A DNA stretch of 64,000 bases, taken from positions 115,379-179,378 of the forward strand of contig JADJOD010000015.1 in assembly GCA_016713985.1 (NCBI GenBank), read 5' to 3'. The DNA is from Lewinellaceae bacterium. Its GTDB lineage: Bacteria > Bacteroidota > Bacteroidia > Chitinophagales > Saprospiraceae. The notes under the pieces are model-generated. The model saw nothing but the letters and a program-made list of their open reading frames with translations. It made no database searches and was not told the origin of the DNA. A program made the translations under genes and the position numbers. This document shows positions 35,609-44,562 of this stretch, piece after piece (within the stretch, counting starts at the first letter, position 1; every line of letters begins with the position of its first letter).

Positions 35609-36787
35609 ATGTTCAACCTGACTGAAGAACACCTCGCAGTACAACAAGCGGCGCGTGATTTTGCGCAAAACGAACTGAAACCCGGCGTTATCGAACGCGA
35701 CTCCAAAGGCATTTACCCCTACGAACAAGTAAAAATGATGGGCGAACTCGGCTTCCTCGGCATGATGGTGCCGCCCGAATACGGCGGCGGCGGCATGGAT
35801 ACACTTTCTTACGTGCTGGCGATGGAAGAGATCAGCAAGGTGGATAGTTCCTGCTCCGTTATCATGTCCGTCAACAACTCGCTGGTCTGCTGGGGCATTT
35901 TGCAACACGGATCGGAAGCGCAAAAACGCAAATATCTGCCCAAACTCGCCTCCGGCGAATGGATCGGTTCCTTTTGCCTCTCCGAACCCGAAGCGGGTTC
36001 CGACGCCACCAGTCAGCGTACCACGGCGGTCGATATGGGCGACCACTATCTGCTCAACGGCACCAAAAACTGGATCACCAACGGCTCCACCTCCAAACTG
36101 CACCTCGTCATGGCACAAACTTACCCGGACAAGGCGCACCGCGGCATCAATTGCCTGATCGTGGAAGCCGGCTGGCCCGGCGTGACCATAGGCGCCAAGG
36201 AAGACAAACTCGGTATCCGCTCGTCGGACACCACTTCCATCATGTACAACGACGTAAAAGTCCCGAAAGAAAACCGGATCGGCGATGACGGCTTCGGCTT
36301 CAAATTCGCCATGCAAACGCTCTCCGGCGGCCGCATCGGCATCGCGTCGCAAGCCCTCGGTATAGCAGCGGGCGCATACGAACTGTCGGTTGCGTATTCC
36401 AAGGAACGCAGCGCTTTTGGCAAGCCCATCAGCCAGCACCAGGCGATTGCGTTCAAATTAGCCGACATGGCCACCGAAATTGAAGCCGCCCGGATGCTCG
36501 TTTACCGCGCAGCCGTCACCAAAGACCAGGGTATGGATTATACCCAGGCAGCGGCTATGGCCAAACTGTACGCTTCGGAAGTGGCCATGCGCCATACCGT
36601 GGAGGCCGTGCAAATACACGGCGGCTACGGGTTTGTAAAAGAATACCATGTGGAACGCCTCATGCGCGATGCAAAAATCACCCAGATCTATGAAGGGACT
36701 TCGGAAATACAACGCATCGTCATTTCGCGGAATATCCTGAACGGGGAGTTGTACCTGCAACCCATCGCGCGATTAGAAACGGTTTGA
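35609..36787 (+). CDS. Short-chain acyl-CoA dehydrogenase
   Basis: A 392-residue FAD enzyme that oxidises an acyl-CoA to the trans-2-enoyl-CoA. It has the family order: helical N-domain (FNLTEEHLAVQQAARDFAQ), beta-domain with CLSEPEAGSDATSQRT and NGTKNWITNG, and C-domain with FGKPISQHQAIAFKLADMA, QIHGGYGFVKEYHVER and the catalytic Glu in QIYEGTSEIQRIVISR, in the place used by short- and medium-chain enzymes. The ATG at 35609 was chosen over earlier in-frame codons, which are encoded by the tandem repeat and palindrome. Electrons would pass to ETF in fatty-acid or amino-acid breakdown. Confidence 0.93.
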   Translation: MFNLTEEHLAVQQAARDFAQNELKPGVIERDSKGIYPYEQVKMMGELGFLGMMVPPEYGGGGMDTLSYVLAMEEISKVDSSCSVIMSVNNSLVCWGILQHGSEAQKRKYLPKLASGEWIGSFCLSEPEAGSDATSQRTTAVDMGDHYLLNGTKNWITNGSTSKLHLVMAQTYPDKAHRGINCLIVEAGWPGVTIGAKEDKLGIRSSDTTSIMYNDVKVPKENRIGDDGFGFKFAMQTLSGGRIGIASQALGIAAGAYELSVAYSKERSAFGKPISQHQAIAFKLADMATEIEAARMLVYRAAVTKDQGMDYTQAAAMAKLYASEVAMRHTVEAVQIHGGYGFVKEYHVERLMRDAKITQIYEGTSEIQRIVISRNILNGELYLQPIARLETV

Positions 36788-36793
36788 TCAGAT

Positions 36794-36855
36794 CAACCCC
36801 CCGACTTGAGTTCGAGATACTTGTTGATCGTATTCAACGTGAGCTCCTGCGGCTT
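36794..36855 (-). pseudogene. Remnant of the 3' end of a DUF58 gene
   Basis: Read leftwards the stretch encodes LKPQELTLNTINKYLELKS followed by Gly-Gly and a stop, which matches the last residues of the intact DUF58 protein ending at 39958 (KPQELTLNTINKYLELKSRG). The copies differ at several bases, mostly silent. No more of the gene is present here. Confidence 0.85.
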
Positions 36856-36873
36856 GAGCCGGGCGGTTTGTAC

Positions 36874-38640
36874 CTATTTCAGTATTATTTTTCCGTGGCC
36901 TAAAGCCAGGTTTCCTGCTTTTAAATACCAAAAATACAAGCCGGCAGAAAGGCTTGGTAAGTCAACAGTGTGTACACCGCCACTTGCCGATAGACTCCGG
37001 CGCAAGACCGGCTGCCCAACGGTATTGACCAATATAAAGGCTGTTTCTTCTTCCCGGAAATCATACGACACGTACAATTGACCGGATGCAGGGTTAGGAT
37101 AGACTTGCACCGGTAACACTCCCGCCTGCAAATGTGCCGATGTGCCTACCGTCACGATTTCCACATCCCGGCATAACGTATTGCATACGCCGACATCGTT
37201 ACAAACCGTCAGACATACGGAGTATGTGCCTGGTGCGGGAAAAACGTGTATGGGCGATTGCGCAGTATCACTTGTGCCGTCGCCGAAATCCCAATACCAC
37301 GACACGGGTTTGTAATACGACAAGTCGGTAAAGTTCACGTCAAGCGCTCCGGTCGTACCGTCCTGCTCCGAACGCCAGAAAGCCACTATCGGCGGTTTCA
37401 CGCCGAGTGTGTCGCAAGGGCTGCCTTCGCTATTATATAAGCGAAAGAAGGGATTGTTCGGAAGGAAAAACAAAATATGCGCGGGTAACAATATGTCATG
37501 CAAACGAAAATCGCAGGCAATGCCAGGCAGGTCGGGGTTGTGTATCGTATGCAGCACATTGACCCCGTTTCCACTGGACAGATAAATGCGATTGTCCGGT
37601 GCCAGGGTCATCGAGTGGGGGCCTGCGGCAAGGTTATATACGGTCACAAACCCGTCGTATTCGCCGATCAACTGCACAGACGCATCGATGTCACTCGCTT
37701 CAACGTCGTATTGGTAAAGGCGATAGACCTCATTGGTAAGGTATAAGTAACGGGAATTGGGCGAAAAACAAGCCGATGCAGCATACATGATCGTGTCCGG
37801 CACACTGACAGTGACCGGGTTGGAGAGCGTGCCCGTGCAGCGGTCGAAATCATACAACCTGAATGCTGACGGCTTGTCGCCCCCAAGCCGGACAAACTTG
37901 CTGCCGTCGGGTGAAAACGCGCACATCAGGTTGTAATACTGCCCCGGAATCCACGAAGTGTCCACCTGTTGTGTGAAAGGGCCGTGTATCCCTCCCGGAT
38001 CAAGCAGATAAAAATGATAAATATCTTTACCTTCCTCCGGAATCACTATCCACCAATCGCGCCCGTTGCCGTGCCGCACGGCCTGAAAAGTAAGCGATAG
38101 CCGGCCGTATTCCAACAACACATTTTTTTCCGTCACTTTACCCAGCCCGCCGTTTGCATTCATATCGATAAGCGTGTAAAGAACATCGATACTGTCGTTA
38201 TTTTCATATCGCCGGTAGTGAAAAAGGATGTATTCGCCTGTATGTCCCGGTATTGGAAGGCTTAAAATCCCCCGATAGGAAAGGTAGCCCCAATCGGCTT
38301 GGTCACAATAAATATCATGATAAAACCCCGGACTCAGATCATCCCCGTTTTCCATGATCTGATGTTCCCGGTTGATGACATTGCAGCCGCTCGAATAGTA
38401 TTGAAGGTTGCCGGCAGAATCGGACATAATAACGGGATTATCCATATCAAACGGAATATCGAAATAATTGATGGCCGGGTTTCCCGATTGAAAATCAATG
38501 TAATTCCCTCCAAAAAACAATTCGGGAAAATTGGAATTGTAGCCTAATATCCAAGTGAGGTCATGTTTATCTTGAGCGTTTATAGAAGATACGCATAATG
38601 ATAATACAACTAATGCCCAGGCACTATTCAGCTTGTTCAT
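36874..38640 (-). CDS. T9SS-secreted PKD-domain protein
   Basis: A 588-residue secreted protein from ATG 38640, where MNKLNSAWALVVLSLCVSS starts a signal peptide (21 upstream in-frame codons do not). Residues about 25-400 look like repeated beta-propeller blades (SPDGSKFVRLGG, SPNSRYLYLTNE, APDNRIYLSSGN). A PKD domain follows (FTDLSYYKPVSWYWDFGDG then HVFPAPGTYSVCLTV), then a T9SS sorting domain (VYPNPASGQLYVSYDF to LSAGLYFWYLKAG). It should be exported across the outer membrane. Similar propeller-PKD proteins are surface adhesin-like or of unknown role. Confidence 0.85.
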   Translation of the reverse strand: MNKLNSAWALVVLSLCVSSINAQDKHDLTWILGYNSNFPELFFGGNYIDFQSGNPAINYFDIPFDMDNPVIMSDSAGNLQYYSSGCNVINREHQIMENGDDLSPGFYHDIYCDQADWGYLSYRGILSLPIPGHTGEYILFHYRRYENNDSIDVLYTLIDMNANGGLGKVTEKNVLLEYGRLSLTFQAVRHGNGRDWWIVIPEEGKDIYHFYLLDPGGIHGPFTQQVDTSWIPGQYYNLMCAFSPDGSKFVRLGGDKPSAFRLYDFDRCTGTLSNPVTVSVPDTIMYAASACFSPNSRYLYLTNEVYRLYQYDVEASDIDASVQLIGEYDGFVTVYNLAAGPHSMTLAPDNRIYLSSGNGVNVLHTIHNPDLPGIACDFRLHDILLPAHILFFLPNNPFFRLYNSEGSPCDTLGVKPPIVAFWRSEQDGTTGALDVNFTDLSYYKPVSWYWDFGDGTSDTAQSPIHVFPAPGTYSVCLTVCNDVGVCNTLCRDVEIVTVGTSAHLQAGVLPVQVYPNPASGQLYVSYDFREEETAFILVNTVGQPVLRRSLSASGGVHTVDLPSLSAGLYFWYLKAGNLALGHGKIILK

Positions 38641-38716
38641 GGTGAAAATTTGTCTTAAAATAAGGGAAGGGCCACCCAACCGTCTGCCGGTTGAGTGGCT
38701 CAAAGTGAAACCTGAC

Positions 38717-39002
38717 TTACTTTACGATGATGAAGCGAACGGTTGTGCTCACCCCTGAGGAAGAAGTAGTCGTCAGGAAATAAACGCCTGATTTCAGGTT
38801 GTTAACGGGGAGCAGCAATTGTTCGACCTGTTGCAATTCCCCGGCGGGAAAGCGCCTGCCTGCCGGATAAGTCGAAAACCGCAACATCGCCGGAAAATGG
38901 CTCGCCAAATTGAACGAGTAGTTCGTCCTGTGCGGGATTTGGATATACCTGTAGGTCGGCAGTTTTTATTGAGTTGGTATGCGTATCTTCTCTGTTACCC
39001 AT
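38717..39002 (-). pseudogene. T9SS sorting-domain fragment, frameshifted
   Basis: From ATG 39002 the frame gives KTADLQVYPNPAQDELLVQF and VAVFDLSGRQ, then continues after a one-base skip near 38857 as FPAGELQQVEQLLLPVNNLK and SGVYFLTTTSS up to the stop. That is a complete T9SS type A sorting domain of about 90 residues with neither signal peptide nor cargo. It is the 3' end of a lost gene, whose upstream part would have been where the G-rich block now lies. Confidence 0.75.
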
Positions 39003-39093
39003 ATTTTTATCATTCGATTTACATGTTATTGGTTGTTAATTGACTAAAAAATTACTACGTAATATACTGTTTGATTATGGAGGGAAATCATAC

Positions 39094-39119
39094 TTGATAA
39101 TATAAAGATAGGCGCCAAT
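39094..39119. repeat. Left direct repeat flanking the G-rich block
   Basis: TTGATAATATAAAGATAGG then CGCCAAT recurs at 39853-39880 with three differences. On the minus strand it contains TATCTTTA, close to a -7 box. Confidence 0.75.
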
Positions 39120-39180
39120 GTGCTATGATTAAAGTGCCTGCGTTGTGGGGGTTGCTTCCGGGTGTTGAGTTCGCGCGGTG

Positions 39181-39842
<662 letters not shown>

Positions 39843-39852
39843 ATACCAATGT

Positions 39853-39880
39853 TTGATAAAATAAAGATAGGGCGCCGATT
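39853..39880. repeat. Right direct repeat flanking the G-rich block
   Basis: TTGATAAAATAAAGATAGGG then CGCCGATT matches the left copy at 39094-39119 with an extra G. Confidence 0.75.
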
Positions 39881-39957
39881 TATATTATCAAAAATTTTAA
39901 CGCGGCCTAAGCGCTTGTGGCTATTAAAATCAAGGCAAAACAGATATGTCTGCCGCA

Positions 39958-41271
39958 TCAAATCAACCCCCTCGATTTTAATTCGAGATACTTGTTGATC
40001 GTATTCAACGTGAGTTCCTGCGGCTTGGTGAGTATGGCCTGAATGCCGTATTGCCGCAGTTTGTACACCATTTCTTTTTTTTCCTGCAAAAACTGGCGCG
40101 CCACCGTCTGGCGGTAAATATCGGCCGTTTTCCGCACGTCTTCCTGGGCGAGGCGGCGGATTTCGGTGTTTTCAAAAAAGACCACGACGAGCAGGTGTGC
40201 GCGGTTGAGGCGCCGCAAGGTGGGCAGGGCGCGTTCGAGCGCGTAACTGCTTTCAAAATTGGTGAACAGCAGCAGCAGCGACCGCGCGCCGATCAGCCGC
40301 CGGACGCCTTCGTACAGAAGTTCGTAGTTCGATTCGCCGGGGCGTTCTTTTTCCCGGTACAACGATTCCAGGATGCGTGTGAGCTGGCTGGTATCGCGTT
40401 CGGCTTTCAACGTCGCGCCGATGACGTCGGAAAATGTGAGCAGTCCCGCCTTGTCCTGTTTTTTCAGAATGATGTTGCTGATCGCCAGCGCGGTATTGAT
40501 GGCATAATCCATCAGGCTCAGTCCTTCGAAGGGCATTTTCATGGCCCGGCTTTTATCCACGATGCAGTAGACCTGCTGGCTGCGTTCGTCTTCGTACTGG
40601 TTCACCATCAGGGTAGCGCGCCGGCTCGACGCTTTCCAGTTGATGCTGCGGTAATCGTCGCCCTGCACGTAATTTTTGATCTGCTCGAATTCGTAGGAAT
40701 GCCCGATGCGGCGCATTTTTTTGATCCCCGTTTCGTGGGCGATGTGGCGCATGGCGCGCAATTCGTACCGCTTCATCTGGATAATCGAGGGGTACACCGC
40801 CACGTCTTCCGCCTGGGCGAACACCATACGCCGCTCTACCAGCCCGATCCGGGTGCTTACATAAACGTTGATGTTTCCGAAGGAATACACCCCGCGCGAC
40901 AAAGGCCTGAGCTGATGTTCCGCGGCGTACGCGGCAAAAGGCGCCAGCGATAGTTTTATCCCGAAATCGCGGCGCTGAAACTGGACCGGCAATTCGTCGA
41001 CAATCGTCAGGTGCAGATGCAGGTTTCCTTTGTTGACTAAGTTTATGCGCACGGGGTTGGGGTCGCTGAGTGAAAATACGGGGTTCAATTCACGCCGGCA
41101 GGTCAAATTCGGCGTCCGGATAAAAAGCAGCAGGACATCGAGCAACACCAACGCCAGTGCAACCACAAAAGCCGTCTGGGCCAGCGGGAAGAGTACCCCG
41201 AACGGGTAGGCGAGTGCAAACAACAGGATCACTGCGCCGAAAAGCCAGAAAAAACGGTTGGATAAGTACAC
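39958..41271 (-). CDS. DUF58 domain membrane protein
   Basis: A 437-residue protein with two membrane helices at the N-terminus (residues about 7-50), a beta domain, and the DUF58 signature RIGHSYEFEQIKNYVQGDDYRS split before INWKASSRRATLMVNQYEDE. The C-terminal half is a von Willebrand A-like fold (YCIVDKSRAMKMPFEG for the metal-site region). In many genomes DUF58 proteins sit with MoxR ATPases and vWA/BatA proteins; none of those is seen here in the window. The last 20 codons are repeated in a diverged remnant at 36794-36855. Confidence 0.88.
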   Translation of the reverse strand: MYLSNRFFWLFGAVILLFALAYPFGVLFPLAQTAFVVALALVLLDVLLLFIRTPNLTCRRELNPVFSLSDPNPVRINLVNKGNLHLHLTIVDELPVQFQRRDFGIKLSLAPFAAYAAEHQLRPLSRGVYSFGNINVYVSTRIGLVERRMVFAQAEDVAVYPSIIQMKRYELRAMRHIAHETGIKKMRRIGHSYEFEQIKNYVQGDDYRSINWKASSRRATLMVNQYEDERSQQVYCIVDKSRAMKMPFEGLSLMDYAINTALAISNIILKKQDKAGLLTFSDVIGATLKAERDTSQLTRILESLYREKERPGESNYELLYEGVRRLIGARSLLLLFTNFESSYALERALPTLRRLNRAHLLVVVFFENTEIRRLAQEDVRKTADIYRQTVARQFLQEKKEMVYKLRQYGIQAILTKPQELTLNTINKYLELKSRGLI

Positions 41272-41375
41272 GGTGGTTATTGGTGTGTATTGGTTACTGG
41301 TTATTAGCTACGCTGGGTTATCGGTCTGGCAGTCTGGCATCTGACTTCCTGAATGGCTCTGGCGGGTCTTAACGC

Positions 41376-42680
41376 CTAATTGCCCCTGCCCACCACTTTC
41401 CCGTCTTTCATCACAAAAACCACCCGGAGCATGGCCTTGATATCGGTAAGCGGGTTGCCGTCAACGGCCACAATATCGGCTAATTTTCCCGCTTCGAGAG
41501 AGCCGATTTTGTCCTGCATCCGGAGCAGTGTGGCGGCATTCATCGTGGCGGCGCGCAAAATATCGTCGTTTTTCATGCCGGCGTCGAACATGTAGACAAA
41601 TTCGAGGTTGTTTTTGCCGTGCGGATACACGCCGGCATCGGTGCCGAATGCAATTTTTACCCCTTTTTTATATGCTTTGCCGGTGGTTTCCCGGATCTGC
41701 GGGCCGATTTCGAGGGCTTTCACCCGTACCACCTCGGGGAAAAAACCTTTGGCGTATTTGGCGCTGTCGCTGACGGCGCTGCCGGCAGTCAGGGTGGGCA
41801 CATACCAGGTGCCGTGTTTTTTCATCAGTTCCATCGTGGTGTCACTCATAAAAGTGCCGTGTTCGATACTGGCCACACCGGCCTCCACTGCGCGGCGCAT
41901 ACCTGCATCGCCGTGCGCGTGGGCCGCAACGTCCACACCCAGGTCGCGGGCGGTTTTTACGATCGTAACGAGTTCATCTTCTGCATAATGGGGCAAACGC
42001 CCGTCGCGGGCCAAACTGAGCACGCCGCCCGTTGCGGTCACTTTGATCAGGTCCGCTCCGCGTTTTATCTGGGTACGTACGGCGGTGCGGCAGGCGTCGG
42101 GGCCGTCGGCGATGCCGTCTTCGGCGCCGGGGGGCGGATCGAACAGATCCCAGCGCGCGCCGGTGGTATGATCGCCGTGCCCGCCGGTGATGCTGATGGT
42201 TTTTCCGGAGGTCACGATGCGTGGTCCTTCGGCCCAGCCGCCGTTGATGGCGTCGCGCAGGGCGATGTTGATGCCGCGCCCACCCAGGTCGCGTACAGTG
42301 GTGAAACCCGCCTGCAAGGTGCGTTTTGCGTACACAGCCGCCCGGAAGGCGATGTCGGCATCGTTCATCGAATACCGTTCCGTATACCGGCTGCGGCTTT
42401 GTTCGAATTCAAAATGCACGTGGCAGTCGATCAGGCCCGGCAGCACGGTTTTGTCCTTTAAATCAACGGTTTCCACACCTTTCGGGGCTATGGTATAACC
42501 TTTTTCTATCCGCGCGATTTTATTCCCTTCCACCACGATCGTCGCGGCGGTTTGCGGGTCGCCTTCGATGGGCAGGATACGGCCACAGTGGAGATAAGTG
42601 GTTTGAGCAACAATGGGTTGCACCACCAGGAAAAGTGAAAGAATCTGGAATATACTTCTGAAAAAGGGGGATAACTGCAT
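41376..42680 (-). CDS. Exported metal-dependent amidohydrolase
   Basis: A 434-residue amidohydrolase of the imidazolonepropionase-like branch. From ATG 42680 a signal peptide (SIFQILSLFLVVQPIVAQ) is present. The metal-binding motif LPGLIDCHVHFE holds the HxH pair; later ligands are in LIKVTATGGVLS (probable bridging Lys), VAAHAHGDAG, IEHGTF and FGTDAG. Such exported members hydrolyse dipeptides (prolidase-like), N-acyl amino acids or other cyclic amides. It starts 36 bases after the end of the DUF1460 gene and is likely in its operon. Confidence 0.88.
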   Translation of the reverse strand: MQLSPFFRSIFQILSLFLVVQPIVAQTTYLHCGRILPIEGDPQTAATIVVEGNKIARIEKGYTIAPKGVETVDLKDKTVLPGLIDCHVHFEFEQSRSRYTERYSMNDADIAFRAAVYAKRTLQAGFTTVRDLGGRGINIALRDAINGGWAEGPRIVTSGKTISITGGHGDHTTGARWDLFDPPPGAEDGIADGPDACRTAVRTQIKRGADLIKVTATGGVLSLARDGRLPHYAEDELVTIVKTARDLGVDVAAHAHGDAGMRRAVEAGVASIEHGTFMSDTTMELMKKHGTWYVPTLTAGSAVSDSAKYAKGFFPEVVRVKALEIGPQIRETTGKAYKKGVKIAFGTDAGVYPHGKNNLEFVYMFDAGMKNDDILRAATMNAATLLRMQDKIGSLEAGKLADIVAVDGNPLTDIKAMLRVVFVMKDGKVVGRGN

Positions 42681-42716
42681 GGTATACGGTGGTTTGCTAC
42701 CGGCAAATGTAGCCAT

Positions 42717-43579
42717 TCAATCATTCAGCCGGGCAATCATTATTCCCGTCTGGCCTTTTTGCGAAATGACGTATTCGCTGAGGGGTTGTTTTGAAATAAT
42801 GACTTTTTTGGACAGGGAGGATGCGTGAAGCAAATGAATACGGCCGTTTTGGCGAACGGCAAAACCCTGGTGGGAAATATCCAGGTCCCGTTTGGCCGAG
42901 GTGAGCAGGATAATATCGCCTTGCTCGATCCGGTTTTCCACGGATTTTATCCTGTTTTGCGGGATAAAATGCCACTTGTGGGCGTTGATACGTTTTTCTG
43001 CCGCTTTTAATGCACGGAAGGTCTCGGGGTCGCGTATCTGTGGGTACTTTGCAGGGCGGGCTGAAATATAACCAACCTTTTTTTGGTACGGAACACCGCC
43101 GGTTTCCCGGGTGATGTCGCGCAAAAAGCCGTATTTTTCGGCCTGCAGCAGCCATCCGGTAAAATAATGAATACGCGAACCGTATCCTTTTACGGAGCCT
43201 CCCCAATAACGCAATTTTTGCAAATTCGATTCGTAGTCGGCCGGGCTTCCTTCCCCCGTCTGGGCAATGGCTAAACTGCACTCCACCAGCGTCCAGCAGT
43301 CGAGTTGACGCAGATTGACGACGACTTGTTCCTGATCATTGCCGTCGAGGGTGCCGGTAACGTAAGGAGTATCGAGGAAAGAGTGCGCCACGGAAAACGT
43401 TTTATCGCTGAGCGACGATTCCCTGCCCGCTACCTCCTGCTTTTCCTTAAAAAGCAGCGAATCCCTCGGCGAAAAAACAGTGCCGGCTTGTTCGGAACCT
43501 GCAGGGAAGCCGGGGCCCAAACAAAAGTCTGGAGCAGCACGAACCCGAAGGTCGAAATCGAAGTTATAGGGATGTTCAT
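42717..43579 (-). CDS. DUF1460 amidase-like (NlpC/P60-related) protein, frameshifted
   Basis: The main frame gives a DUF1460 protein: FLDTPYVTGTLDG, the cysteine segment NLRQLDCWTLVECSLAIAQ and DISHQGFAVRQNGRIHLLHASS, with Cys and His as in NlpC/P60-like N-acetylmuramoyl-L-alanine amidases. The signal peptide (MNIPITSISTFGFVLLQTFVWA) lies in another frame from ATG 43579. One C too many in the coding-strand CCCC (plus G at 43512-43515) separates them; removing it gives VWAGFPAGSEQAG. The full protein would have about 286 residues and act on cell-wall peptides in the periplasm. Confidence 0.82.
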
Positions 43580-43752
43580 GGCCTTGATAAGTGCAAACTT
43601 AACAGCTCTGATGCAATTGGATTTTTTTTGAAAACTTTTTTCACCAATATTTGTGCCGTCGGGCATTTTTATACGTCTAATAAAGCGAAAAATCGCTTTT
43701 AGTGATTTGCCCGCAACACACAAACATCTTCGAACCCCTTATCCGAAGTATC

Positions 43753-44415
43753 ATGACCGCTCAATCATTAATCGCTCTCGACATTCCTGCGTTGTCCGTT
43801 GAACAAACCGGCCGCGATGCCTTTCATTTGCTCAACGACTACCACGTGAAGCACTTGCCCGTGGTGGACGAGCGCAAATTCAGTGGTCTGCTTTCCGAAG
43901 AAGACATTTTTAACCACAAGTTATCCGATCCGATCGGTTCGTACGATTTTTCCCAGATGCGGCATTTTGCCGTTCGGGAAGATGAACACATTTTCGACGT
44001 CATGCGGATCATGGGCGACCACCGACTGACCGTGATCCCGGTCGTGGACCACGAAAATAATTACCTCGGCCTGATCTCTCAGAACGACCTGCTCCGCTAC
44101 TTCGCCAATACGGCTGCCTTTACCGAACCCGGCGCCCTGGTGGTGATGCAAATGAACCGCCGCGACTATTCTTTGGCAACCATTGCACGCATCATTGAAG
44201 ACGACGACGCAAAAATTCTCAGCGCTTTTGTTACTTCCCTGCCGGATCCCGAAGAAGTGGAAGTGACCATAAAAGTCAATCGCCACGACCTGGCCCGTGT
44301 CATCGCTTCGCTCGAACGGCATGAGTATGAAGTCAAGGAAACTTTTAGCGAAATCGAACATTCCGGCAACCTCAACGAGCGGTACGAGTCGCTCATGAAT
44401 TACCTCAATATGTGA
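43753..44415 (+). CDS. CBS-domain protein
   Basis: A 220-residue cytoplasmic protein. Residues about 1-130 hold two CBS motifs (DAFHLLNDYHVKHLPVVDE and HIFDVMRIMGDHRLTVIPVVD followed by YLGLISQNDLLRYF), which together bind an adenine nucleotide. The C-terminal 80 residues (VVMQMNRRDYSLATIARII and VEVTIKVNRHDLARVIASL) look like an ACT-type regulatory fold. CBS plus ACT suggests a sensor of energy charge or of an amino acid. The ATG at 43753 begins the compact domain. Two hairpins with T runs follow. Confidence 0.88.
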   Translation: MTAQSLIALDIPALSVEQTGRDAFHLLNDYHVKHLPVVDERKFSGLLSEEDIFNHKLSDPIGSYDFSQMRHFAVREDEHIFDVMRIMGDHRLTVIPVVDHENNYLGLISQNDLLRYFANTAAFTEPGALVVMQMNRRDYSLATIARIIEDDDAKILSAFVTSLPDPEEVEVTIKVNRHDLARVIASLERHEYEVKETFSEIEHSGNLNERYESLMNYLNM

Positions 44416-44416
44416 G

Positions 44417-44442
44417 GCAAGGCGTTTCCTTGCAATTTTTTT
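44417..44442 (+). terminator. Terminator of the CBS gene
   Basis: GCAAGG (44417-44422) pairs with CCTTGC (44428-44433), followed by AA and seven T. Confidence 0.7.
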
Positions 44443-44470
44443 ATTTGTATAAAAAAGAGCATTAAGCAAA

Positions 44471-44509
44471 AAACCGTCCGTTTATAACGGAAGGTGCGGT
44501 TTCTTTTTT
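44471..44509 (+). terminator. Second terminator after the CBS gene
   Basis: Outer arms AAACCG/CGGTTT and inner arms CGTT/AACG form a bulged hairpin ahead of a T-rich run. Confidence 0.55.
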
Positions 44510-44562
44510 GGAATTTTGTCGACTCAATTCATGTATAAAACTGTTAACCAAACGTATTACTG